Shown piece by piece: positions 31,319 through 40,491 of a DNA stretch of 53,778 nt (position 1 is the stretch's first letter; every line of letters begins with the position of its first letter). The notes under the pieces were generated by a model. It saw only the letters and a list, made by a program, of their open reading frames with translations, was not told where the DNA came from and searched no databases. The stretch covers positions 1 to 53,778 of the forward strand of contig JAFMFM010000007.1 of the NCBI GenBank assembly GCA_017856115.1, given 5' to 3'. This stretch comes from Actinomycetota bacterium. Its GTDB lineage: Bacteria; Actinomycetota; Acidimicrobiia; Acidimicrobiales; Ilumatobacteraceae. Made by a program: the position numbers and the translations under genes.

Positions 31319-33787
31319 TCAGGACCCTTGGATTTTTTCCCACTCCTCGAGCGTCATCAGCACTTCTCGGGGCTTTGACCCTTCACTTGGCCCGACGATG
31401 CCCCGTTGCTCCAACAGGTCCATCAAGCGCCCGGCTCGCGCGAATCCCACTTTCAACTTGCGCTGCAGCATGGAGGTGGAGCCCAATTGCGTGCGCACGA
31501 TGAGATCGATTGCGTGCTTCAGCAGTTCGTCGTCGTCTTCATCACCGGTGGTACCGCCCGGGAGTTCGCCCGCACCTTCACCGCTTCCGCCACCTTCGAT
31601 GCCCGACACGTACGCCACCTCGGGTGATTGCCGCTTCCAATGGGCGGTGATGTTTCGAACCTCGTTCTCGCCCACCCATGCCGACTGCACGCGCTGGGCC
31701 ACGCTGGTGTTGCCCGGCAACATCAACAAGTCGCCTTTGCCCACCAACTTTTCGGCACCCGGCTGATCGAGGATGACGCGGCTATCGGTGAGGCTTGACA
31801 CCGCAAATGCCATTCGGGCAGGGATGTTGGCCTTGATTACGCCAGTGATCACGTTCACGCTCGGCCGCTGTGTGGCGACGATCAAGTGGATGCCCACCGC
31901 TCGGGCCTTTTGCGCAATGCGCGTAATGCACTCTTCCACGTCGCGTGCAGCCACCATCATGAGGTCGTTCAACTCGTCGACCACCACCACGATGAATGGC
32001 ATGCGATCGAACTTCTTGGTGGCGACTGCGGCGGTGTCATCGCCCGAGTTCAATTCGCCGCGATCGTATGCGGCGTTGTAGCCGCTGATATCGCGGAAGC
32101 CGGCCTCCACCAAGACGTCGTAGCGACGCTCCATCTCCTTCACCGCCCAGCCGAGCGCATTGGCGGCCTTCTTCGGAACGGTGACGGGTTGCGTGAGCAG
32201 ATGCGGCAATCCCGCATACTGCCCCATTTCCACTTGCTTGGGGTCGATGAGAATGAGCCTCACTTGTTCGGGCGTGGTGCGCATGAGAATCGAGGTGATG
32301 ATGCAATTGAGCACGCTCGACTTGCCTGCGCCAGTGGCACCAGCAATCAGTAAGTGCGGCGTGGTGGAGATGTTGAGGAATACCGGGCGGCCGGCAATGT
32401 CCTTGCCCACGCCAACTTCCAGCGGGTGCAACGCCGACTTTGCCTCGGGCGCGGTGAGCAAGTCACCGAGCGACACCAGGTCGCGAGCATCGTTGGGAAC
32501 TTCGATACCTATGGCTGAGCGCCCCGGAATGGGAGCCAGGATTCGAACGTCGACCGCCGCCATTGCATAGGCGATGTCCTTGGAAAGCGATGTGAGTCGC
32601 GCAACCTTGATTCCCTCGCCGAGTTCCAACTCGTATCGCGTCACCGTCGGGCCACGGGTGAAGCCCACCAATTTGGTGTCCACACCGTGCGACGACAGCG
32701 CTGCAACGAGCGCATCGCCGCGCTCGGCAACGGCATCCTCGTTGGCACGTTTGTTGCTGGTGAGCGCCAACATGTCGAGTGACGGAAGATTCCACGACGA
32801 CGGCTGCGCACCGGGCCCGAGAGGCATCTGCTGCTGTTCGGCGCGCACGGGCTTGGCGGCTGCCGCCGGTTTGGCGGTGGGCTCGGGCTTTGGAGTACGC
32901 AATCGTTTGCGTACTTTTCGTTCGGGTTCGGCCGGTACGGCCTCCTCGGTATCGCCTTCGAAGTCGCCGTCCACACGATGGTCGTACAGTTCGCCACGGG
33001 CGGCCGCTTCGTGCTCTCGACGTGCGGCATCGAGGTCGTCCATACCTGCCACAACACCACCGTCACGCTCGGCGTCGTACGGTTCGTTGTTGGTGCCGCC
33101 GTCGCGATAGCGGCGTGCGGCGTTGTCCAGCCCCTTCACGAAATCTGCAATCGCACGTGCAAGGTCGGGCAATGACTTTGCCGTTGCCAACATCAATCCC
33201 AGCACGATGGTGGGAATCAAAATCACTACGGCCCCCACCGGCGAGAGCGACGACTCGAGAGGTTCACCAACCAGCCAGCCGAGCCAGCCGCCGGCACCTT
33301 CGAGTGCACCTAGCGAGATCTCAAGTTCGTTCGCTGCCAGGAACACATGCATTGCGCCGAGAATGGCCACCGACACCACCAGCCATCCGAAGGTGAGTCG
33401 CACGCGATGCTCGATGCTCACGCGCTTGAGGAGTGCCACGCCAAGTCCCAGGCACACCAACGGCAAGGCGAAGCGTCCCAACCCCACCGTCCATCGCAGC
33501 GCGGTATCGAGCCCGCGACCAACGGGGCCAACCACGCTCACGTACACCGACAACGACAGCAGCACGCCGAGGACCACGAAGAACATGCCCATGAGCTCGC
33601 CGGCGCGCTCGGCGAGAATGGGCTTCAGCACGGGCTCGCTCTGCGCCACGCGGAATTTCACCGAGGGATCCACCTCGTCGTGGGTGCGCACGTGGTGCCC
33701 AGAGGCGTCACTCGACGAGGTTCGAGCGCGCTGCGAGCCGCGAAGGGTGCGCGTTCCGGATACCCGCTTTTTAGCCCGTGGAGCCAT
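31319..33787 (-). CDS. ftsK: DNA translocase FtsK/SpoIIIE
   Basis: 822 residues. Four or five N-terminal membrane helices (about 65-205), a charged linker to residue 335, the RecA-like motor with Walker A GATGAGKS (483-490) and Walker B FIVVVVDELND, and the C-terminal winged-helix gamma domain (KVGFARAGRLMDLLEQRGIVG) that reads polarity sequences. It pumps DNA through the closing septum and activates dimer resolution. Leaderless promoter TACTTT, 6-nt spacer. Confidence 0.95.
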   Translation of the reverse strand: MAPRAKKRVSGTRTLRGSQRARTSSSDASGHHVRTHDEVDPSVKFRVAQSEPVLKPILAERAGELMGMFFVVLGVLLSLSVYVSVVGPVGRGLDTALRWTVGLGRFALPLVCLGLGVALLKRVSIEHRVRLTFGWLVVSVAILGAMHVFLAANELEISLGALEGAGGWLGWLVGEPLESSLSPVGAVVILIPTIVLGLMLATAKSLPDLARAIADFVKGLDNAARRYRDGGTNNEPYDAERDGGVVAGMDDLDAARREHEAAARGELYDHRVDGDFEGDTEEAVPAEPERKVRKRLRTPKPEPTAKPAAAAKPVRAEQQQMPLGPGAQPSSWNLPSLDMLALTSNKRANEDAVAERGDALVAALSSHGVDTKLVGFTRGPTVTRYELELGEGIKVARLTSLSKDIAYAMAAVDVRILAPIPGRSAIGIEVPNDARDLVSLGDLLTAPEAKSALHPLEVGVGKDIAGRPVFLNISTTPHLLIAGATGAGKSSVLNCIITSILMRTTPEQVRLILIDPKQVEMGQYAGLPHLLTQPVTVPKKAANALGWAVKEMERRYDVLVEAGFRDISGYNAAYDRGELNSGDDTAAVATKKFDRMPFIVVVVDELNDLMMVAARDVEECITRIAQKARAVGIHLIVATQRPSVNVITGVIKANIPARMAFAVSSLTDSRVILDQPGAEKLVGKGDLLMLPGNTSVAQRVQSAWVGENEVRNITAHWKRQSPEVAYVSGIEGGGSGEGAGELPGGTTGDEDDDELLKHAIDLIVRTQLGSTSMLQRKLKVGFARAGRLMDLLEQRGIVGPSEGSKPREVLMTLEEWEKIQGS

Positions 33788-33826
33788 GGAAACAAAGTAC
33801 CCGTGGGATGCGTGATACCGCGGGAT

Positions 33827-36800
33827 TTACCGCTCTTCGGCGCGACGCCGCCAAGCAAGCATGAACCACACGAACGTGCCTCCGAGTAGTACGCCGAGTA
33901 GAAGGATTGCGGTGCGAATCGATGTTTGATTGCGTGGTCCAGTTGCGGCAACGATGACTGGGTCGATGGTGGTGTCAGTCGCAACGGATGCCGGTGCAGG
34001 CTCGCTAGTTCGATTGGTTACTTCAACGGCCAGATTCAGTGAACGCACTTCATTGTTGGCTGTAATGCCGTTTATCTGAGTGGTGTGATCGCCGACCGGT
34101 ACGTCCGAGCCGATCTGCAGACTCTCCTCGAACAACCCGTCTCCGTCGACCCGCACGACACCCAATCGCCGCGGCTCAGAAAACAACCACACGACCGCAT
34201 CGGAGCCCGGCTTGAAACCATCGCCGGTAACCGTGATGAAATTCTCGTGTTCGACAACAATTGCCCCTCTCGTATTCACTCGTGCCAGCACACCGGCATC
34301 GTCGGTCGCACTCACGGACAATCGGAACCCCTCCGTGTCCTGCAACTGCACGACCTGATCATTGATCGTGATGATGTCCAATTCGGCAGCTACATCGGTC
34401 TGGATCACCAATGGATTCAGGGGCTCCGGTTTAGGCAACTGGCCGCCAACGAATACCGGTACTGAGAAGTCCTGCACGTTCGAATCCCGACCTGCAATTG
34501 CCCCCTGCACATCAACTGGCGCCACTGGCTGGGTCAATGGCAATGTCGTAGCAGGTCCAGCATTGACCGTTGTCGGCGTCTGCACCGTCTCTATCGCCAC
34601 GCGCGATCTCACGGTCGTGCTCGTTACAGCTAGTGACGTGGTTGTGGTTCCTGAAATCACTCGAACGCTCGTCGTCGGCACCGAACGTCGGAGCGTGGTC
34701 GATGTCACCGACACGGGAGCTGACGTCGACGTCACCACCACCCGAACCGACGATGTCGTTGTCGTACGACGCGATCGGCGAGCCACCGAGGTTGAAGGCG
34801 CCGACGTCGGCGTGGTCGTTGACACCACTGCGATCGTGCTCGTTGTTGTGGTGCTCGTTGTGGTCGTGGTCGTGGTCGTAGAAGTCGACGTGGTCGCTGG
34901 AGATCCACCACCACCTGACGGCGCCGGTACCGTCACCGTCACCGACTGCGGTGAATCTGTCAATGACGTCTGAGCATTACCTGCCGCGTCCGAGACCGAA
35001 AATGATGAGGCTGCCGTCAGCGTCGACACCACTGCCCCACCACCCGCCACAGCTGACGACGTCACATTCACCGTGCACACCGTGCTACTCGTCTGCACAA
35101 CCGACGAAATTGCCGACACATTTGTCAGATCAAAATCAGCACCATCCGTTGCTGACAATGTTGCACAGTCAAGATCCTCGTCCCCAGTCACCGTAAAACT
35201 GATCGATGCCAAAGACGACGTCGCAGACACCGCGGCCAGAGTCACTGTCGGACTCGTAATGTCGCGCACGATGGTGGTTGTAGACGTAGCTGCCGATGCT
35301 GGCCCGGTGTTGCCGGCAAGATCGGTGGCACCATTATCCGCAAAGACCGGGGTCACAGTTCCAGCACCACAACCCGACACCGTCACGGTGCGACTACTTC
35401 CGGAGTCGCTCCCCGGATCAAACGAGCATCCTGTGGCTGTACCCGAATTCGAAAAATCCCCCGCCGCAACCCCAGTCACACTCTCGGAGAACGTCAAGGT
35501 GTAGCTGAACGAGGATGCATTCGTTGGAGACGACTGGGAGGACGTGAAGGAGTCAACTGATGGCGCAGATGTCTTGCGGGTCACGGTCGTTGTGGCGGTG
35601 GCCGCAGACGATGGTCCGGTATTGCCAGCAACATCGGATGCTCCACTAGAAGCGAATTGTGGAATCACGGTTCCCTCACTGCAACCCGACACCGTCACGG
35701 TGCGACTACTTCCGGAGTCGCTCCCCGGATCAAACGAGCATCCTGTGGCTGTACCCGAATTCGAAAAATCCCCCGCCGCAACCCCAGTCACACTCTCGGA
35801 GAACGTCAAGGTGTAGCTGAACGAGGATGCATTCGTTGGAGACGACTGGGAGGACGTAAACCCTGAAACACTCGGTGCAGTGGTCTCACGCGTGATCGTC
35901 ACCGAGGACGTTGTGGCGACGAGAGGACCCGTATTCGAGTTCACTCCATCGGCGCGAGTTGCCCCATTGGCCTTGAATCGAGGGACGATTGTCCCCTCAG
36001 TGCTGCCAGCAAAACATGTGGCAGCCGTCAATGTATACACCGTGCTAGAGACTGAGGCCACGGAATAACTGCACGAAGAATTTGTCCCCGAGTCCTCAAA
36101 GTCGTCCCCCGCAACCCCTGAGACTGCAACGTCGAATGTGACCGTGAATTCGAACGGGCCAGCACTATTCGTTGTCGTCGACTCTGATGTTGTAAACGTT
36201 GGTGACAACACATCCACAACTCCGGTGACGGTTGCCGTCGCAGACGATCCACCAGAGAAGGTCCCCGAGTATTCGACGAGGTAGTAGCTCTGAACGCCTG
36301 AGTCTTTGCGACCCCAGTCGTTCCAGCATCGTGCGCCACTCCACTTTTCGAGCAGATAGTGCTCAGATCCTGCATTGTTTGGCTCACTCATACTTCGACC
36401 GGCCGTTAGTGCGTAGTCCACCCCAGAGCTGTTTCCTGTACACCAGTTTTCGTATCGCGAAGACGCGACATTTGCGGAGTCTCGCGCCTGTGTTGAACCT
36501 GTAGATGAGTTAACCCATAGCCCAGCAGAGGTCGCTCCTTCCCAGAACTTTGTGCACTTCTCTCCAACAGGACCCGACACCCAATACCACTTACCCTCTG
36601 ATGCTGTTTGGTTTGCGAAAGTACCAGCACCACACCGGCTGTTGATCAGCTCGTAATCGTCGGTTGCGCCCAGCCAAATGTTGTCACCACTTATGTTTTC
36701 ATAGATGAACTTCTGCTCCTGGGCTGTCGTAACATTCGCAAGATAACCCGAGACACCATCCAACGTTCGTGCCTCTGCGAGATCAAAGGCACTCTGACTC

Positions 36801-38785
36801 GCCGTAGCCGACCACGCATAAGTATTTGATCTCGTAACCACCTCGTAGTAGTGGCCGTTAATTGGGTTGTAATACGTATTGGCTGTATCTACCGAAGCCG
36901 TAACACGTATGACCACGTTGCCGGTTGCAGTTCCAGTGGAAACGGTCATCGCGGCAAGGGCCGCATTCGCGTTCGCCTGTGTACCGGTAAAGGAGATTTG
37001 CGTCTTGTTGCCAGTGAAGTCGTACCCAACCCCCGCGGTAAGCCCAGTAGTAACTGGTAACGCAAATGAGGTTCCACTAGGTGGATCAACAAACCCGATC
37101 GATACTTGCAGTGTTGCCGAGGCTGAGAAATTCGCAATGACGAAGTCGCCCGGGTCTTGACCGGAAGTGTTACTCGAAAACGTGGGTGCGGAAGGTGCAG
37201 TAACCGTGGGGTTCGTCGCCCATTCTGCGTAGAGCGTCGTGTCCGCACCGATGGTAAACGTGCCTGAGCCCGCCGCATATGACGTACCGGACCCATCGTC
37301 GGCGGTGTTCCATCCGCTGAAGGTAAAGCCAGCTTTCACGAGGTTTCCGGAGTTTGAAGCAACCGTCACAGTTGCCTCATCTGCATACTTTGTTGAGTCC
37401 GTCGGAACCGAACCTGAGTCTGCCGAATTTGCGTTGTAGGTGACAGTTGCACCAGGAGCAACTGCTGAAGATGTTGCAGCGGAACCTGTTCCATTGGTGT
37501 TTTTCGCGCGCACCCGGATGGTGTATGAGGTGCCATTAGTGAGACCGGAGATTGTCTGAGTGCCGGCACTGGACGTTGAGAAACTCGTCCAGTTCGTGCC
37601 ATCCAGGGAGTACTCGTAGTCGGTGATGGCAGAACCACCCGTGTGGTCGGGGGCAGCAAACGTCACACTCACGCCACGGTCTTGTGCACTTACCGACGAG
37701 ATCGTTGGCGCAGCCGGCAACGTGCTGTAGCGCACGATGACAATTCCGTCACCACCGTCACCCGCTCTAAAAGGGTTTCCCGAATAGTTGTCTCCTCCGC
37801 TGCCGCCACCGCCAGCACCTCTACCGTCTGTTCCATCTGTCGCGATGGTGTTGTCATCGCCGCCACTGCCGCCACCACCAGATCCACCCACACCACCGTT
37901 GTTCGTGCTTGAGTTGCCGCGCCCACCACCGCCACCGCCTGCATAGGTCACGGAACTCCCAGTAATGCTGCTGGTCTTTCCTGCGCCACCAACCCCCTGA
38001 GAAGTACCAGTACCGCCCGCACCACCACCGCCGCCACCAATTGCGCTAGCTGCAACAGAGGTGAGCTCCCCTGATGCACCGTCACTTCCGAATTCCGTAT
38101 CCGTGGCTCGCGTTGTTGAGCCGCCCGAACCTCTGTAATTTGCTTCGCCAGATCCACCACCACCGGATCCACCGTTACCGCCGTTTCTGATCGAAGCCGT
38201 CGAGTTGTGGGCAGTTCCACCACCGCCACCCCCGTCAGCGGTGATGTTTCCGAAAGTGGTGTCGCCGCCGCTTCGACCAGCCGACTCCGAGTCCCCTGCA
38301 CTCGTGTCATTTCGGCAGTAGCTACTTGCACAGCTGAAGTTGCCAACGCCACCGCTACCGACTTCAATCGCGACTGATCCACCACTGAGGTGACTCGAGA
38401 GATCCAAGCTCGTATCCTCGACAAAGAGACCCGCACCACCTCCGCCGCCCTCATCCGTTCCACCCGATCCACCTCCGCCGATTGCAAGTAACCAGACCGT
38501 GTCAACGCCAGTCGCAGGTGTCCAGGTGTGAGTTCGCGAACTCGTCTGTCCAGACCCAGCAAAGGTCACGACGCAGTCGGTCCCAAAGGCTGTAACCGTG
38601 ACCCCAGTCGTGCTCGCAACCGTCTGCTGACAGGGTGCCGCGCCGGTAGTTGCAGCGAGTGCATCCGACAACCAGAGATTTCTGTCAGGAAAGATGGTGA
38701 TGGCCACGACGAGTAACAGGGTTGTGACCGCGACATGGGTTCGCCGAGCGAGCGTCGTTGGCAGGCGCAGGACTTTTCGCTCCAT
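33827..38785 (-). CDS. Large surface protein with lectin, FnIII and Ig-like domains
   Basis: 1652 residues. Order: signal peptide (1-45, ending near LAATTGAAP), Gly-rich domain (about 95-355), fibronectin III (355-445), Listeria-type FxGWxT repeat (450-522), a beta-rich domain, a C-type lectin domain (638-842) with E801-P-N and W821-N-D, the mannose/GlcNAc-type calcium motifs, Ig-like repeats (858-1290), a Thr/Ser-rich linker to about 1440, a C-terminal domain, and a transmembrane helix with an RRR tail (about 1620-1645). It is probably anchored in the membrane and binds carbohydrates outside the cell. ATG with GGAGG 6 nt upstream. Confidence 0.85.
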   Translation of the reverse strand: MERKVLRLPTTLARRTHVAVTTLLLVVAITIFPDRNLWLSDALAATTGAAPCQQTVASTTGVTVTAFGTDCVVTFAGSGQTSSRTHTWTPATGVDTVWLLAIGGGGSGGTDEGGGGGAGLFVEDTSLDLSSHLSGGSVAIEVGSGGVGNFSCASSYCRNDTSAGDSESAGRSGGDTTFGNITADGGGGGGTAHNSTASIRNGGNGGSGGGGSGEANYRGSGGSTTRATDTEFGSDGASGELTSVAASAIGGGGGGAGGTGTSQGVGGAGKTSSITGSSVTYAGGGGGGRGNSSTNNGGVGGSGGGGSGGDDNTIATDGTDGRGAGGGGSGGDNYSGNPFRAGDGGDGIVIVRYSTLPAAPTISSVSAQDRGVSVTFAAPDHTGGSAITDYEYSLDGTNWTSFSTSSAGTQTISGLTNGTSYTIRVRAKNTNGTGSAATSSAVAPGATVTYNANSADSGSVPTDSTKYADEATVTVASNSGNLVKAGFTFSGWNTADDGSGTSYAAGSGTFTIGADTTLYAEWATNPTVTAPSAPTFSSNTSGQDPGDFVIANFSASATLQVSIGFVDPPSGTSFALPVTTGLTAGVGYDFTGNKTQISFTGTQANANAALAAMTVSTGTATGNVVIRVTASVDTANTYYNPINGHYYEVVTRSNTYAWSATASQSAFDLAEARTLDGVSGYLANVTTAQEQKFIYENISGDNIWLGATDDYELINSRCGAGTFANQTASEGKWYWVSGPVGEKCTKFWEGATSAGLWVNSSTGSTQARDSANVASSRYENWCTGNSSGVDYALTAGRSMSEPNNAGSEHYLLEKWSGARCWNDWGRKDSGVQSYYLVEYSGTFSGGSSATATVTGVVDVLSPTFTTSESTTTNSAGPFEFTVTFDVAVSGVAGDDFEDSGTNSSCSYSVASVSSTVYTLTAATCFAGSTEGTIVPRFKANGATRADGVNSNTGPLVATTSSVTITRETTAPSVSGFTSSQSSPTNASSFSYTLTFSESVTGVAAGDFSNSGTATGCSFDPGSDSGSSRTVTVSGCSEGTVIPQFASSGASDVAGNTGPSSAATATTTVTRKTSAPSVDSFTSSQSSPTNASSFSYTLTFSESVTGVAAGDFSNSGTATGCSFDPGSDSGSSRTVTVSGCGAGTVTPVFADNGATDLAGNTGPASAATSTTTIVRDITSPTVTLAAVSATSSLASISFTVTGDEDLDCATLSATDGADFDLTNVSAISSVVQTSSTVCTVNVTSSAVAGGGAVVSTLTAASSFSVSDAAGNAQTSLTDSPQSVTVTVPAPSGGGGSPATTSTSTTTTTTTTSTTTTSTIAVVSTTTPTSAPSTSVARRSRRTTTTSSVRVVVTSTSAPVSVTSTTLRRSVPTTSVRVISGTTTTSLAVTSTTVRSRVAIETVQTPTTVNAGPATTLPLTQPVAPVDVQGAIAGRDSNVQDFSVPVFVGGQLPKPEPLNPLVIQTDVAAELDIITINDQVVQLQDTEGFRLSVSATDDAGVLARVNTRGAIVVEHENFITVTGDGFKPGSDAVVWLFSEPRRLGVVRVDGDGLFEESLQIGSDVPVGDHTTQINGITANNEVRSLNLAVEVTNRTSEPAPASVATDTTIDPVIVAATGPRNQTSIRTAILLLGVLLGGTFVWFMLAWRRRAEER
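35370..35857 (-). repeat. Two identical 176-bp copies within the Ig-like repeats
   Basis: 35370-35545 and 35682-35857 are identical over 176 bp with a 312-bp period (104 residues). Identity at third codon positions means a recent duplication or gene conversion. The adjacent repeats to either side are related only at the protein level. Confidence 0.95.
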
Positions 38786-38795
38786 GACGCCTCCA

Positions 38796-38818
38796 GCGTA
38801 GGACTAAACTTCTTACGC
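38796..38818. promoter_or_regulatory. Possible operator between the surface protein and TetR genes
   Basis: GCGTA-N13-TACGC inverted repeat in the 90-bp divergent gap. On the minus strand the left arm lies in TACGCT, a candidate -10 nine bases before the surface-protein ATG. A TetR regulator is divergent, so this may be its site; arms are only 5 bp. Confidence 0.3.
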
Positions 38819-38875
38819 CTTCACTATGCCTGCAGCTTCGTAACAAAATTGAGCAGAAGTACGGTTGGAACACGC

Positions 38876-39502
38876 ATGTCACCCCGAAAGCGTCGCCCGC
38901 GAACTGCTCCGGATTTCAAAACCATCGAAGAACTCACCGCCAATCTCATCGCTGCGAACGGCGAGAGCGGCTTTCGAATCGAAGAAATCCAGCGGTCCAC
39001 AAACGTTTCAAAGAGTTCGCTCTACGGAAAATACGGAGGACGCGACGGCTTGGTGGCTGCAGGGCTGTTGGTGCTCTACGAACGCCACTACCGAGAGACC
39101 ATTGGTGTCATCGACGAGGTTGTACGCACTGCGCAATCCCGGGAAGAACTCATCAGTCGCTTTCGTCAGCTCACGATTTATGTTGCCACCCTCCGACGGT
39201 CAACCGAACGCCTTCACCGTGCAGCAGTACTTGCGGGAACTGTTGCCCGCCCGGAACTACGGGCAAAAGTTGTTGAACTTCAGACTGCGATGATGGACGA
39301 CCTCGCTCGCAGTATCGACCTCGCTCGAGTTCGCGGATTTACAAAGAGTCGCTACTCGTCACGCGTGCTTGCCAATTTCATCTCCGCTGTCACCTTCGGA
39401 AGAGTTCTCACCGAATTCGACAGCGGCCTTCCCGACGACGAACTTGAGCAGTGGACACAAGTCATCATGGACGTGCTCGACAGAATATTGATTGCTGACT
39501 GA
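38876..39502 (+). CDS. TetR-type regulator
   Basis: 208 residues from ATG 38876 (MSPRKRRPRTAP); upstream in-frame codons lie inside the opposing gene and were not used. The N-terminal HTH spans about residues 20-62: ANGESGFRIEEIQRSTNVSKSSLYGKYGGRDGLVAAG has the helix-turn-helix with the YxxF-like YGKYGG end. The C-terminal helices form the dimer and ligand domain. It may control the divergent surface-protein gene. Confidence 0.8.
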   Translation: MSPRKRRPRTAPDFKTIEELTANLIAANGESGFRIEEIQRSTNVSKSSLYGKYGGRDGLVAAGLLVLYERHYRETIGVIDEVVRTAQSREELISRFRQLTIYVATLRRSTERLHRAAVLAGTVARPELRAKVVELQTAMMDDLARSIDLARVRGFTKSRYSSRVLANFISAVTFGRVLTEFDSGLPDDELEQWTQVIMDVLDRILIAD

Positions 39503-39591
39503 CGACTCGTAACTTGGCGGGTGTGACGATTGAGTTCTGGGGCTCGCCGGCCCGACGATTGGGACCGATGCCTATCGTGCCGTAACTGGCC

Positions 39592-40482
39592 CTAGCCGCG
39601 CGCCGCGACCAGATTCTTCATCACTTGCGCGGCACGCTCGGCCAAACCCGCTGGTGGCGGCCCCATCGGCAAGCGAGCATCGCCCACGTCGAGACCGAGG
39701 TGGTTCATCATCACCTTCGTTGGCAGCGGGTTCGGGTTGTCGTCACCAGTCTCAAATGCAAAACTCTCGACGAGTCGCGCGTTCACCGCTCGCGCACCCG
39801 AAGTGTCACCGGAGTTCCACTTTTTGAACATCTCTTGATGGTCGACGCCGCTCCAGTGCGTGGCCACACCGATCACCGCAGTGCAGCCCACGGCCATGAG
39901 TGGCAGGGTAAGCCCATCGTCGCCCGAGATCAACTCGAACGACGAAGGCACCATCGTCATCAGGCGTGCGCTCTCGGCCGGGTTTCCGGCAGCGTCTTTC
40001 ACGCCAGCCACATTCTTTACTTCGTTGGCAAGTTTCGCCAGCGTCGCCGTGTTGATCTTGCGGCCGGTTCGAACAGGAATGTCGTAGATCACGACGGGCA
40101 AGTTGGTTGCCCCGCACACCGCGCGCATGTGCGCATCAATGCCTACCTGTGACGGTCGGTTGTAATACGGCGTCACCGCGAGTATGCCCGCCACACCCAA
40201 CTGGCTCGCTTCTTTGGTGAGTTGAATCGAGTGCGCAGTGTCGTTGGTGCCCGTGCCAGCAATCACCGGAATGGTGACGGCCTCGACCACTGCCTTGAAG
40301 AGCGACAGACGCTCGTCGTCGGTCAGCACCGGCGCTTCGCCCGTGGTGCCGGCAATGACGAGTCCGTCATTGCCGTTGTCTTGCAGCCAGCGCGCCAGGC
40401 GCTTGGCACCTTCCAAGTTGAGCGAGCCGTCTTTGTGGAACGGCGTCACCATCGCGGTGACGACCTGTCCGAAGCGCGGCAT
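39592..40482 (-). CDS. dapA: 4-hydroxy-tetrahydrodipicolinate synthase
   Basis: 296 residues, (beta/alpha)8 aldolase. T46-T47-G-E motif, Y107 in VTPYYNRP, Y133 in VIYDIP, R138 for substrate carboxylate and Schiff-base K162 in GVKDAAG. First committed step of lysine and diaminopimelate synthesis from pyruvate and aspartate semialdehyde. The leaderless promoter TAGTCT uses the TAG stop codon of the upstream gene as its first three bases. Another lyase of the same family is possible but all DapA residues fit. Confidence 0.9.
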   Translation of the reverse strand: MPRFGQVVTAMVTPFHKDGSLNLEGAKRLARWLQDNGNDGLVIAGTTGEAPVLTDDERLSLFKAVVEAVTIPVIAGTGTNDTAHSIQLTKEASQLGVAGILAVTPYYNRPSQVGIDAHMRAVCGATNLPVVIYDIPVRTGRKINTATLAKLANEVKNVAGVKDAAGNPAESARLMTMVPSSFELISGDDGLTLPLMAVGCTAVIGVATHWSGVDHQEMFKKWNSGDTSGARAVNARLVESFAFETGDDNPNPLPTKVMMNHLGLDVGDARLPMGPPPAGLAERAAQVMKNLVAARG

Positions 40483-40491
40483 GCGCCGAGA

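Noticed and set aside
34362-34973. Val-rich frame with apparent membrane character
   Set aside because: It is the antisense of the Thr-rich linker of the surface protein (Thr codons read as Val/Gly/Ser codons).
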